16,080 nt of DNA from JAGHEK01 sp044426235 (lineage in GTDB: Bacteria > Bacillota > Clostridia > Peptostreptococcales > Peptostreptococcaceae): assembly GCA_044426235.1 (NCBI GenBank), contig JAWXUS010000029.1, forward strand, positions 1 to 16,080, given 5' to 3'. The notes under the pieces were generated by a model. It was not told the DNA's origin, made no database searches, and saw only the letters and a list, made by a program, of their open reading frames with translations. Within the stretch, counting starts at the first letter, position 1. Every line of letters starts with the position of its first letter. The translations under genes and the position numbers were made by a program. Below, in pieces: positions 6,481-15,192 of this stretch.

Positions 6481-8058
6481 TTGGTTACAAATATTGAACA
6501 ATTTCAACAAAGAAAAGAAAATTCTTTGAAAATTGATAAAATAATAATTATCACGAGTATTTTGATGCTTATGATTATACCAAATTTTGTGTATAAAAAA
6601 GAATTTATGAGCTATACTCCAATACTTTCTAATAGTGCATATGCAAGTGGTATGAGAGCAGATGTTTTTAACTATTACAAGTCTGTTATGCTAAATGTTG
6701 GAGCATTCTTTATGCTTATGTGTTATACGTATAAAGTTGTAGTTTTAAAACAAGAATTTAGAAAAGATAAGGTTAATATTACAGTTCTGTTTTTAGCTTT
6801 TATAATACTTATATCGAGCATTATGAGTGAATATCCTCAAATAGCTTTCTTTGGAAATCATGATAGATTTGAAGGTGGAATGGCTTGGTTTTCTTATTTA
6901 AGTATATTTTTTGTTCTCTATAATACTAATATAGATGAGAAGTATTATAAATTCTATTATTTATCATTAGTGGTGTTTATAATTATAAATTCAGTTACTA
7001 GTCTTACGTATCTTTATGGAATAAATTTGCTTGATATACCATTTATAAATCAAATGCTTGGTGGTGGGCTTAGCGGTTATATAGTTACTACTCTGTATCA
7101 TCCAAACTTTGGTAGTGGTATAAGTGCTGTTATATTTTGTACTAGTTTTATGTATTTTATATTAGAAGATAATAATATTAAAAAAATTATTTTATTATTT
7201 ATTACGCTTCTTAGTTATGCAACTACTTTATCCATGGTTTCTGCAGTAGGATTTATAACTATTTGTTGTATGTTTCCAATTATAATAGGTATTGGTCTAA
7301 GGATAAAAGGCATAAAGAGTATTGGTATAATAGGATGTTTATTATTGGTTAATTCTTTTATTTATAAAGTACTATCTGCTAAGAGCATAAATATATATAG
7401 AAATTCATTTGAAATATTAGAAGGATTAAATAATATTTCGAATTTATTTATAGTAATTATATTAATAGCATTTATATTATTAATAATGATTATTATAAAC
7501 ATAAAAAAAATATATAATATAGATATATTTGCAAAGGTAATATCTATTACTAGTATTTTATTTATTATTTTTTCTATAAATTTTGTAGATATAAAAAAGG
7601 ATGATATATACAACAATGTTATTTATCAAAAGTTAAATGATATAAGTACTGATAGACTTAATATATGGATTAAAGTAATGAATTTAATTGATAAACATGA
7701 AATCATAGGTAGAGGATTAGATACATTACCATATACGATTATTAATGAAGATGATGATAAAGGAATTAATAATCTAAATCAATTTATAGATAAACCCCAT
7801 AGTCTCTACTTGACTATATTATATGGTACGGGTATGTTAGGATTTATTTTAACTATGGGATTAATTTTAACACTACTTAGGAAATTTATATTAAAATTAA
7901 TTAATGATTGTTATGATAAATATACAATAATATTTGGAATAGGATTTATATCATTTCTTATACAAGGAATTACTAATGACACATTTGTAGGTACAAGTAT
8001 TATATTTTGGATATTAGCAGCAATATTTATTAGAAATATTGATATTAAAAATGTATGA
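6481..8058 (+). CDS. O-antigen ligase / Wzy-type polymerase membrane protein
   Basis: This 525-residue, strongly hydrophobic protein has about ten to twelve membrane helices (first at about 20-37). The pattern is that of the Wzy_C / O-antigen ligase family: FFGNHDRFEGGMAWFSYL (about 123-140), LYHPNFGSG, the outer-loop segment DRLNIWIKVMNLI...GRGLDTLPY (about 391-417) with its Arg, and KPHSLYLTILYGTGMLGF (about 438-455) with His440. Family members either join repeat units (Wzy) or transfer a finished glycan to an acceptor (WaaL-like); sequence alone does not separate them. Since the cluster also has Wzm/Wzt, where no Wzy is needed, ligase is the better guess. It uses TTG and ends in TGA. No promoter is seen directly upstream, and the insertion element lies between it and galU-TPR. 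Confidence 0.8.
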   Translation: MVTNIEQFQQRKENSLKIDKIIIITSILMLMIIPNFVYKKEFMSYTPILSNSAYASGMRADVFNYYKSVMLNVGAFFMLMCYTYKVVVLKQEFRKDKVNITVLFLAFIILISSIMSEYPQIAFFGNHDRFEGGMAWFSYLSIFFVLYNTNIDEKYYKFYYLSLVVFIIINSVTSLTYLYGINLLDIPFINQMLGGGLSGYIVTTLYHPNFGSGISAVIFCTSFMYFILEDNNIKKIILLFITLLSYATTLSMVSAVGFITICCMFPIIIGIGLRIKGIKSIGIIGCLLLVNSFIYKVLSAKSINIYRNSFEILEGLNNISNLFIVIILIAFILLIMIIINIKKIYNIDIFAKVISITSILFIIFSINFVDIKKDDIYNNVIYQKLNDISTDRLNIWIKVMNLIDKHEIIGRGLDTLPYTIINEDDDKGINNLNQFIDKPHSLYLTILYGTGMLGFILTMGLILTLLRKFILKLINDCYDKYTIIFGIGFISFLIQGITNDTFVGTSIIFWILAAIFIRNIDIKNV

Positions 8059-8083
8059 TTGAAAAGTTTGAAAAAGGAGTTTT

Positions 8084-8869
8084 ATGTCATCTAAGAATTG
8101 TATGGTATCTATAATAGTACCTGTTTATAATAGTGAAAAATATATTGAAAATACTATAATTAGTGTTTTAAATCAAAGTATACCTAAGGAAAAGATAGAG
8201 TTATTATTAATTGATGATGGATCTTCTGATGGTAGTATAGAGATAATACATAAATATCAGTCTAAATATAATTTTATATATGCATTTTATAATGATATTA
8301 ATATGGGTGTTTCAAATACTAGAAATAAAGGTGTAAATTTAGCAAATGGAAAATATATAGCTTTTTTAGATGCAGATGATTTATGGGAAAAAAATAAACT
8401 AGAAATACAAATGAATTTTATGGAAAGTAATAATTATTTAGTGACTTATACTAATTATAATATAATAGATAAAGAAGGGATTAATTTATACAGGAGTATT
8501 AATAACTTTGATTTTAACGTCACATATGAATCGATAATAAGAGAAAATATAATATGTTTATCCAGTACTATGATTAGAAGCACATTGTTAGAAGTTCATA
8601 AAATGAATAGTCAGTATAAACATGAAGATTTAATATTTTGGATAGATATTTTAAAATCGGGTGTCATGATAAAGGGTATAGATGATATCTTAACTAGTTA
8701 TAGAATAGTAAAAGGTAGTAGATCCAATAATAAGATATATTCATCAATAAATAGATGGATTATATATAGAGATTACTTGAAAATGAATTATATCGAATCT
8801 ATATATTATTTTATGATATATTTTATTAATGGAATCAAGAAGTATAATTTTTTATTAAACAAAAGATAA
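8084..8869 (+). CDS. Family 2 glycosyltransferase
   Basis: This 261-residue protein has a GT-A fold of family GT2. The N-terminus reads VSIIVPVYNSEKYI, followed by the nucleotide-binding IDDGSSDGS (43-51), NMGVSNTRNKG (73-83) and the metal-binding LDADD (95-99). It should move a sugar from a nucleotide donor onto a growing glycan at the inner face of the membrane. Donor and acceptor cannot be read from the sequence. The C-terminal 40 residues are aromatic and basic (YYFMIYFINGIKKY), which may press it to the membrane. AAGGAG (8074-8079) sits 4 nt before the ATG. It follows the ligase-type gene by 25 nt and precedes wecC by 14 nt in one operon. Confidence 0.9.
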   Translation: MSSKNCMVSIIVPVYNSEKYIENTIISVLNQSIPKEKIELLLIDDGSSDGSIEIIHKYQSKYNFIYAFYNDINMGVSNTRNKGVNLANGKYIAFLDADDLWEKNKLEIQMNFMESNNYLVTYTNYNIIDKEGINLYRSINNFDFNVTYESIIRENIICLSSTMIRSTLLEVHKMNSQYKHEDLIFWIDILKSGVMIKGIDDILTSYRIVKGSRSNNKIYSSINRWIIYRDYLKMNYIESIYYFMIYFINGIKKYNFLLNKR

Positions 8870-8883
8870 GTAGGAGGTTTTTC

Positions 8884-10143
8884 ATGAAAATTTGTATAGT
8901 AGGATTAGGATATATAGGCTTACCAACTGCGGCAGTATTTAGTCAAGCAGGAATAGAAGTTGTAGGTGTAGATAAAAAGAAAGATATTATAGATACATTG
9001 AATAGAGGAGATATACATATAGAAGAACCTGGGTTACAAGATGTTATAAAATCAAGTGTAGAAAAAAGTTTATTTAGAGCGTCATTAAAACCAGAAAAAG
9101 CAGATGTTTATATAATAGCAGTACCAACACCTAATTTAGATGATGAGTACTTAAGTTGTGATTTGTCGTATGTTAAAAGTGCCTGTGAAGAAATATTGCC
9201 TTTTATAGAAAAAGGAAATGTTGTAATAATTGAATCTACTATAGCACCAAAATCTACAGATGATTATATAAAACCTATATTTGAGCAAGAAAACTATGTA
9301 ATAGGAAAAGATATATTTTTAGCACATTGTCCAGAAAGAGTTTTACCAGGACAAATACTGCATGAGTTAGTTTATAATAATAGAATAGTTGGTGGTATTA
9401 CAAATAAGTGCACTGATATGGCAAGTACAGTATATGAAAAAGTAGTTAAAGGAGAAATAATTAAAACAGAAGCAAAAACAGCAGAGCTTTCTAAATGTAT
9501 GGAAAATACATTTAGGGATGTAAATATAGCCTTGGCTAATGAATTAGCAAAGATATGTGAAACAATAGATGTAAATTGTTTAGATGTTATAGAGATGGCT
9601 AATAAACACCCAAGAGTTAATATACATCAACCAGGTCCAGGTGTAGGAGGACATTGCTTGGCTATTGATCCATATTTTATATATGCTAAAGCCCCTGAAT
9701 TAGCAAAAATAATAAAATTATCTAGAGATACTAATAGAAGTATGCCGTATTATGTAGTAGATAAAGTTAATGATCTATTAAAATCAGAAAAAAAATCGAA
9801 AATAGCAGTTTTTGGAGCGGCATATAAAGGCAATGTAGACGATTTAAGAGAGAGTCCATCTATTGAGATAATTAAATTACTAGATAATCAAGGATATAAA
9901 ATTGATGTATTTGATCCACATATACAGAATAATAAGTTTGTAGATGCAGAAATTGCAGTAAAAAATGCTGATTTAATATTGGTATTAACAGATCATGAAG
10001 AATATAAATATCTAAATTATGATGAATTAGCTAAATTAATGAATAAACCTGTATTATTTGATACTAAAAATATAATTAATAAAGAATATAATTCTATTAT
10101 GACTATAATTAATTATGGAAATATATATAGATATATTAATTAA
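8884..10143 (+). CDS. wecC: UDP-N-acetyl-D-mannosamine dehydrogenase
   Basis: This enzyme oxidises C6 of UDP-ManNAc twice with NAD+ to give UDP-ManNAcA, an acidic sugar donor. The 419-residue protein has the Rossmann loop GLGYIGLP (7-14), EEPGL (47-51), AVPTPN (79-84), ESTIAP (117-122), CPERVLPG (149-156), the ELSKCMENTFRDVNIALANEL helix region (201-221, Lys204), and the catalytic-Cys motif PGPGVGGHCLAIDP (250-263, Cys258). The run HPRVNIHQPGPGVGGHC is more like WecC than UDP-glucose dehydrogenase; UDP-GlcNAc/GalNAc dehydrogenases are a less likely alternative. A perfect AGGAGG (8872-8877) lies 6 nt before ATG. No UDP-GlcNAc 2-epimerase (WecB) is in the window, so the UDP-ManNAc source must be elsewhere. 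Confidence 0.9.
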   Translation: MKICIVGLGYIGLPTAAVFSQAGIEVVGVDKKKDIIDTLNRGDIHIEEPGLQDVIKSSVEKSLFRASLKPEKADVYIIAVPTPNLDDEYLSCDLSYVKSACEEILPFIEKGNVVIIESTIAPKSTDDYIKPIFEQENYVIGKDIFLAHCPERVLPGQILHELVYNNRIVGGITNKCTDMASTVYEKVVKGEIIKTEAKTAELSKCMENTFRDVNIALANELAKICETIDVNCLDVIEMANKHPRVNIHQPGPGVGGHCLAIDPYFIYAKAPELAKIIKLSRDTNRSMPYYVVDKVNDLLKSEKKSKIAVFGAAYKGNVDDLRESPSIEIIKLLDNQGYKIDVFDPHIQNNKFVDAEIAVKNADLILVLTDHEEYKYLNYDELAKLMNKPVLFDTKNIINKEYNSIMTIINYGNIYRYIN

Positions 10144-10163
10144 TATAATTAAAGGAGAGTAAA

Positions 10164-12107
10164 ATGAAGGATATTTCCGTTATAATAACGTCATATAATG
10201 CACAAAACTCGATAGAGAGAGCTATATTATCGGTATTAAATTCAATTCATAGAAAAAATATTGAATTGATAATAGTAGATGATAAGTCAGAAGATAATAC
10301 AATAAATATAATTAAAAATATGCAATTAAAATATAAGGATATTAAATTTATTGAGCTTCCTGAAAATAGTGGAAGCCCATCTAAACCAAGAAATGTTGGT
10401 ATAGAAAATGCTTCAAGTATGTATATAACATTTTTAGATGACGATGATTATATTGATACAAACATACTATTTGATGTATTAAATTATGCTAAAGATAATG
10501 ATTTAGATTTAGTAAAAGGTTATTTAAATATTGTTGACAATGGTAGATTAAGCGAGGCTGATAGATTATTTGATATATATGAAAATGAAAATAATATAAT
10601 CACTATTATATCTAAAATGAGTACACGTGTTGATTTTATAGTAAAAACTGATTTTATACGTAATAATAATATAAAATTTGATAGTAGATTTAAATTAGGT
10701 GAAGATACTTTATTTTATTCTGATATTATAAAAAGTAAACCAAAGGCTAGATATATAGATAAAGCTTTCTATTACCATGACAAAACTTTAAGCATAGATA
10801 ATTTATCATCTACTCAAAGATATGGAAATAAAGAATTAACAAACCATTTGGATGTGTGGGAGTTAGTAGAAAATAACTTGAACAAAATAGGTTTGAGTTA
10901 TTATAAGCTAAGATTAAATACAGCTATTAGAAATTCAATAATAAATTTAGTTAAGTATAAATATGAAGATTTAGAACCAGAAATTTTTATAAGGTTTAGT
11001 AAGTTTATAATTAGCAATCAAGAGTATTTAAACGGAAAAGTTGTATTAAGTAAAAGATATGAAGAAATATATAAATCTTTAGAGAAAGGCGATTATAAAA
11101 CATTTATAGATTCAACTAAGAGAAGGATAGTAATAGCTGGATATGATTTAAAGTTTATTTTACCGATTATACCATATATTGATAAAAAATATAATGTTAG
11201 AGTTGATGAATGGAAAGGTCATAATATACATGATAAAAAACAAAGTAAAGAATGTTTAGACTGGGGAGATATCATATGGTGTGAATGGCTATTGGGTAAT
11301 TCTGTTTGGTACAGTAAAAATATATATAATTATCAAAAATTAATAATTAGGGCACATAGATTCGAGATAGATAGAGAGTTTGGATATGATGTTGATTTCA
11401 AAAAAGTAGATAAATTTATAACAGTAGGATATTATTATTTTGAGAAATTTATTGAAAAATTTAATATAGATAGAAATATAAGTATGTTACTAAGTAATTA
11501 TGTTGAAGAAAATATATATAATTATACTAAGAAAGATGACTATATATATAATATAGGTGTTGTAGGTATTGTTCCAAAAAGAAAAGGTTATATGAAAGCA
11601 TTGAAGATAATTAATAAATTACTGAAGATAGATAGTAAGTTTAGATTAATTATATTAGGTAAATTACCAGAAGAGTTTGACTGGATAAAAAATAATAAAT
11701 TAGAGAATGATTATTATACTGAATGTGAAAAATATATTGATAGTAATAGCTTAAGGAATTATATAATTAATAAGGGTTGGATAGAAAAAAATAATATGTT
11801 TGAAGATATTGGATATGTATTATCATTAAGTGATAATGAAAACCCAGAAAGTTTTCATTTATCACCGGCAGAAGGTATTTGTTCTAAAAGTATGGGATTG
11901 TATTTAAATTGGCCAGGGGTAGAATATATATATCCTGATGATATTATTTTTAAAACTGAAGATGAAATTATAGCATTTATATTAGATACTTATAAAAATG
12001 AAGATAAATATCTATCTAAAATGAATGATGCAAGATCGTTGATTTTAGAAAAGTATTCTATTGATAATTTTATAAAAGAAATTATTAATATTATAGATTA
12101 TTTATAG
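10164..12107 (+). CDS. Two-domain glycosyltransferase, GT2 (GT-A) plus GT-B
   Basis: At 647 residues this is about twice the size of a single glycosyltransferase. Residues ~1-230 are a GT2 domain: ISVIITSYNAQNSI, IIVDDKSEDNT (36-46), SGSPSKPRNVG (69-79) and LDDDD (91-95). Residues ~230-315 form a helical linker. Residues ~320-647 look like a GT-B enzyme: IVIAGYDLKF at the N-terminal half, WCEWLLGNSVWYS (372-384), IIRAHRFE (394-401), VGIVPKRKGY with basic phosphate-binding residues (467-476), and ESFHLSPAEG (562-571), like the E-x7-E donor motif of GT4-type enzymes. Two fused enzymes in one chain would suit alternate addition of two sugars, as in chain polymerases of ABC-export systems. This is inference; the sugars are unknown. 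AAAGGAG precedes the ATG by 6 nt. Confidence 0.85.
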   Translation: MKDISVIITSYNAQNSIERAILSVLNSIHRKNIELIIVDDKSEDNTINIIKNMQLKYKDIKFIELPENSGSPSKPRNVGIENASSMYITFLDDDDYIDTNILFDVLNYAKDNDLDLVKGYLNIVDNGRLSEADRLFDIYENENNIITIISKMSTRVDFIVKTDFIRNNNIKFDSRFKLGEDTLFYSDIIKSKPKARYIDKAFYYHDKTLSIDNLSSTQRYGNKELTNHLDVWELVENNLNKIGLSYYKLRLNTAIRNSIINLVKYKYEDLEPEIFIRFSKFIISNQEYLNGKVVLSKRYEEIYKSLEKGDYKTFIDSTKRRIVIAGYDLKFILPIIPYIDKKYNVRVDEWKGHNIHDKKQSKECLDWGDIIWCEWLLGNSVWYSKNIYNYQKLIIRAHRFEIDREFGYDVDFKKVDKFITVGYYYFEKFIEKFNIDRNISMLLSNYVEENIYNYTKKDDYIYNIGVVGIVPKRKGYMKALKIINKLLKIDSKFRLIILGKLPEEFDWIKNNKLENDYYTECEKYIDSNSLRNYIINKGWIEKNNMFEDIGYVLSLSDNENPESFHLSPAEGICSKSMGLYLNWPGVEYIYPDDIIFKTEDEIIAFILDTYKNEDKYLSKMNDARSLILEKYSIDNFIKEIINIIDYL

Positions 12108-12124
12108 TTAAGATAGGAGTTTAT

Positions 12125-12907
12125 ATGAACAAAAAAAATATAGTGTCAAATTTAAAACATAATTGGGATTATATATCATACTACGCTAATATACTACTTA
12201 AACATAGAGTTGCAGGATCTTATTTAGGTGTATTATGGCTATTTATTAATCCTTTAATGTTTATGATGATATATTCATTTGTAGTACAGTATATATTTAA
12301 TAATAGAATGGAAAATTTCAATGTATTTGTATTTATTGGACTCACGACTTGGAATTTAATATCTAGAACGATAATGATGGGACCTACAACTATAGTTAGA
12401 AATAAATCTATTTTTGAGCAAGTATATTTTCATAAATTTGTTTATCCTACAATATATACACTAGTAGGATTATATGAATTTTTAATATCAAATACATTAA
12501 TATTACTATTAATGCTAATAGCTAATATACCGTTTACATGGCATTTAATTGAGTTTGTACCAATAACAATTGTAGTAATATTATTTACATATGGAATAAC
12601 TTTAATTGTTTCTCATATAGGAGTTTATTTTTTTGATTTGAGTAATATTCTAGATTTTACTTTGAAATTTATATTCTATCTTTCACCTATAATGTGGAGC
12701 TATGAAAGTGTAAATTTTAAATATTCATATTTATTACAGCTGAATCCAATAAGTATCATAGTGCAATCATATAGAGATATATTGTTTTATGAGCAATCTC
12801 CAGATTATATATATTTACTTATACTTCTAATTATTTCTATTATATTAATAAAAATTGGATATAAATTAATTTCAAAGTACGAAGATGAATATGGAAGGGT
12901 TATTTAA
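12125..12907 (+). CDS. wzm: Polysaccharide ABC exporter, membrane subunit
   Basis: This 260-residue ABC-2-type permease resembles Wzm/TagG/KpsM. A cytosolic N-terminus (KHNWDYISYYANILLKHRV) leads into SYLGVLWLFINPLMFMMIYSF, the family hallmark. About six membrane helices follow, with LSPIMWSYE and LNPISIIVQSYRDILF near the C-terminal end. Two copies would pair with two Wzt ATPases to move a lipid-linked glycan out across the cytoplasmic membrane. TAGGAG (12114-12119) sets ATG 12125. Its stop is one base before the Wzt start, so the two are made together. TagG-like export of wall teichoic acid is the main alternative. Confidence 0.93.
   Translation: MNKKNIVSNLKHNWDYISYYANILLKHRVAGSYLGVLWLFINPLMFMMIYSFVVQYIFNNRMENFNVFVFIGLTTWNLISRTIMMGPTTIVRNKSIFEQVYFHKFVYPTIYTLVGLYEFLISNTLILLLMLIANIPFTWHLIEFVPITIVVILFTYGITLIVSHIGVYFFDLSNILDFTLKFIFYLSPIMWSYESVNFKYSYLLQLNPISIIVQSYRDILFYEQSPDYIYLLILLIISIILIKIGYKLISKYEDEYGRVI
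12893..12899 (+). promoter_or_regulatory. Ribosome binding site that fixes the wzt start
   Basis: GGAAGGG inside the last codons of wzm lies 9 nt before ATG 12909. The earlier in-frame ATG codons (12885, 12891) lie ahead of or within this site, so 12909 is the better start. Confidence 0.65.
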
Positions 12908-12908
12908 T

Positions 12909-13643
12909 ATGGAAAGTATAATAGAGTTTACAAATGTAGGATTGACGTATAGAACCAATGAGAGTTTGTCTATAAAAAAAGTACTTAAAAGTATGGTTTT
13001 TAGAGAAAAAAAAGTATTAGTAAATGAATATAAAGCTTTAGATGGTATAAATTTAACTATAGAAAAAGGAAAGGTATATGGAATCATAGGTAATAATGGA
13101 GCTGGTAAAAGTACTTTATTAAAAGTTTTATCAGGGATTATATCTCCGAATGAAGGTACAGTAACTAGAAATTATAAAACAATTAATTTATTGGCATTAG
13201 GAGTTGGATTTTCTAAAGATATATCTGGATTAGATAATATAATGCTGAATGGGTTATTATTAGGATTTACAAAGAAGCAAATAAATGAAAAATTAGATGA
13301 TATTATATCTTATAGTGAATTGGGAGAATTTATATATAAACCAATGAAAACATATTCAAGCGGTATGGTATCAAGATTGGGATTTTCTGTTGCGATTAAT
13401 TTAAAACCACAGGTTCTTCTTATAGATGAAGTGCTTAGTGTTGGAGATGTTAAATTTAGAAAAAAAAGTTTTGAATCAATCAAGAAATTAATACAAGATA
13501 GAGAAGTGACAGTTGTTATAGTTTCGCATAGTGAATCTCAGTTAAGAGAATTATGTGATCAAGTGATATGGATAGAGAAAGGAAAATTAATTGAAAGTGG
13601 TGATAAAAATGAAGTTATTGAGAAATATCTTAACTATATTTAA
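12909..13643 (+). CDS. wzt: Polysaccharide ABC exporter, ATPase subunit (short Wzt)
   Basis: This 244-residue ATPase powers export with Wzm. It has Walker A GNNGAGKST (61-69), the stretch INLLALGVGF before the Q-loop-like region, the ABC signature YSSGMVSRL (149-157), Walker B VLLIDE (169-174) and the switch His in IVSHS (His207). It ends right after the nucleotide-binding domain (KYLNYI). The C-terminal carbohydrate-binding domain of E. coli O9a-type Wzt is absent, so it should not select chains by a terminal sugar mark and looks more like KpsT/RfbE/short TagH. A 24-nt longer form from ATG 12885 is possible. Its 3' end overlaps the next gene by 35 nt or more. Confidence 0.92.
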   Translation: MESIIEFTNVGLTYRTNESLSIKKVLKSMVFREKKVLVNEYKALDGINLTIEKGKVYGIIGNNGAGKSTLLKVLSGIISPNEGTVTRNYKTINLLALGVGFSKDISGLDNIMLNGLLLGFTKKQINEKLDDIISYSELGEFIYKPMKTYSSGMVSRLGFSVAINLKPQVLLIDEVLSVGDVKFRKKSFESIKKLIQDREVTVVIVSHSESQLRELCDQVIWIEKGKLIESGDKNEVIEKYLNYI

Positions 13644-15183
13644 TAAAAATGAAAAAGTTAAGGCTTTTAAATCTATAGATGTACAAAATGATAATAAGTT
13701 ATGTATAAATATTATAGATATTTTTAATAATAAAAATGGTATTAAAGCTAATTTTTCGGATGATATATTTGATATCACTGAAGAATTAATTATCAATGAT
13801 TCTAAAATTGAATATACAAGACGTTTTTTAAATAATGGAGACATACTAGTATTTTTGGAAGTTGATACAAAGCAAAAAATTATAATAGAATTAAATGATA
13901 GTGTGAATTTAGATTATTCAGATTTTGAAAATATGTATAAAATACCACCATTCGATAATAGGTATGGTGAAAATAAGGTTACAGGCCCTTCTTTATACGG
14001 TCATAATAGTAATTTAAATATTATTGTTTCAAAGGTTTATCATTATAGAAAATTACAACACAAATACGATGATGGTGAAAATTCAGAGTTATACGAATTG
14101 AAAGCTGAAACTAATAATATAGAAAAGTTAGATAAAGGTATTAATATAGCGATTGATAATGTTTCTGAGAAAGCATCTTTATTTTTTATGATATCTAAAG
14201 AAAAGTTATTTTTAAATAAAGATAGTATGGATAATTATTTTAAATTTTACTATAAAAGTATAGAAAATAATTTTGTTGCTAATTCATATTTTATACAGAA
14301 GTCAGGCACATATACTAAGTTACCTTACTCTATAGAACCTTTTACTAAAGATGGTTATGGGTATAGCTTACATCATTCCTCTAAAAAAGAATTAATAGAT
14401 TTTTTAATAAAAGATAATGAAAGATATTTTTATAATATGCTTACCAATGCTATAGTACAAGCATTTATGTATCAAAAACATGAAAATGGGGTATTTTATA
14501 CATCTTATACATCAACATGGTTAAAAAAAGATACAGGTATTAAAGCTCCGTATATAGATACAAGATTAAATGAAACTTTTAATTTAATGATAAAGGATTA
14601 TAAGAAAATTATAGATAATAAAAACATAATTGATAATACAATTAATTATATGAATTACATAATTAATTATGAAAAAAATGGAGGAGAAATATACATATCA
14701 AAAAGAGGTAAATTTTATCCAGATTATTTTAAATATGGATTGAAAGGTAAAACTCATACATCTTTAAATCATCAATTAGGAATAGCTAATAGTATGTTGG
14801 AGATATATTATCAAACCAATGAAAATAAATATTTGGATAGTTTTTTAGATATAATGTATTTTTTAGAAGATACGTGTGATAGTTGGATAAAATCGAATGG
14901 AGACTTATTTTATGGATTGAGAATTCAAGATAGAAAAGATTATTTTTATGGGGATGATTATGTTTATGTAACTTTGATAGATTTATTGATATCTCAAAAA
15001 AATTGGAAAAATATAAATGGAGATTTTAATATATTTCTAAATAAATTGATTAATAGTAAATTATCATATCTTGATTCAAATGAATATGGAATATTTAATG
15101 ATAATTCAAAATATGCATCAGGCGAACCCATACAATCAAAAAATCAAGCTGTAAGATTATATAAAGAAATTTTTGAATATTAA
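13609..15183 (+). CDS. Uncharacterised polysaccharide-cluster protein, beta-rich plus helical toroid-like
   Basis: I do not recognise this protein with certainty. Start options are ATG 13609 (524 residues, AGTGG 8 nt upstream), GTG 13597/13600, and TTG 13591 (530 residues, AAAGGA upstream); all lie inside the end of wzt, so translation is coupled. The first ~230 residues look beta-rich. The rest is helical, with evenly spaced aromatic helices: ERYFYNMLTNAIVQAFMYQ, then HTSLNHQLGIANSMLEIYYQ, then KYLDSFLDIMYFLEDT, near the C-terminus. This is the look of an alpha/alpha toroid, as in polysaccharide lyases, glycoside hydrolases and glucuronyl C5-epimerases. No signal peptide or membrane helix is clear, so it is probably cytosolic. 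Position between wzt and a methyltransferase suggests it modifies the polymer; a uronic-acid epimerase is a speculative option given WecC upstream. Confidence 0.7.
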   Translation: MKLLRNILTIFNKNEKVKAFKSIDVQNDNKLCINIIDIFNNKNGIKANFSDDIFDITEELIINDSKIEYTRRFLNNGDILVFLEVDTKQKIIIELNDSVNLDYSDFENMYKIPPFDNRYGENKVTGPSLYGHNSNLNIIVSKVYHYRKLQHKYDDGENSELYELKAETNNIEKLDKGINIAIDNVSEKASLFFMISKEKLFLNKDSMDNYFKFYYKSIENNFVANSYFIQKSGTYTKLPYSIEPFTKDGYGYSLHHSSKKELIDFLIKDNERYFYNMLTNAIVQAFMYQKHENGVFYTSYTSTWLKKDTGIKAPYIDTRLNETFNLMIKDYKKIIDNKNIIDNTINYMNYIINYEKNGGEIYISKRGKFYPDYFKYGLKGKTHTSLNHQLGIANSMLEIYYQTNENKYLDSFLDIMYFLEDTCDSWIKSNGDLFYGLRIQDRKDYFYGDDYVYVTLIDLLISQKNWKNINGDFNIFLNKLINSKLSYLDSNEYGIFNDNSKYASGEPIQSKNQAVRLYKEIFEY

Positions 15184-15192
15184 GGAGAGATT

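Noticed and set aside
7362..7616. 84-residue hydrophobic open frame on the minus strand
   Set aside because: It is antisense to membrane helices of the ligase-type protein. AT-rich hydrophobic code is also hydrophobic in antisense.
12872..13087. 71-residue open frame on the minus strand over the wzm-wzt junction
   Set aside because: It overlaps the coupled wzm stop and wzt start and has no independent support.
13587..13844. 85-residue open frame on the minus strand
   Set aside because: It is antisense to the end of wzt and the start of the toroid-like gene, with no start signal.
13609..15183. Confident assignment as D-glucuronyl C5-epimerase
   Set aside because: The general helical look fits, but I cannot point to the family's diagnostic motifs, and the visible dehydrogenase makes ManNAcA rather than GlcA. 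It is kept only as a hypothesis.
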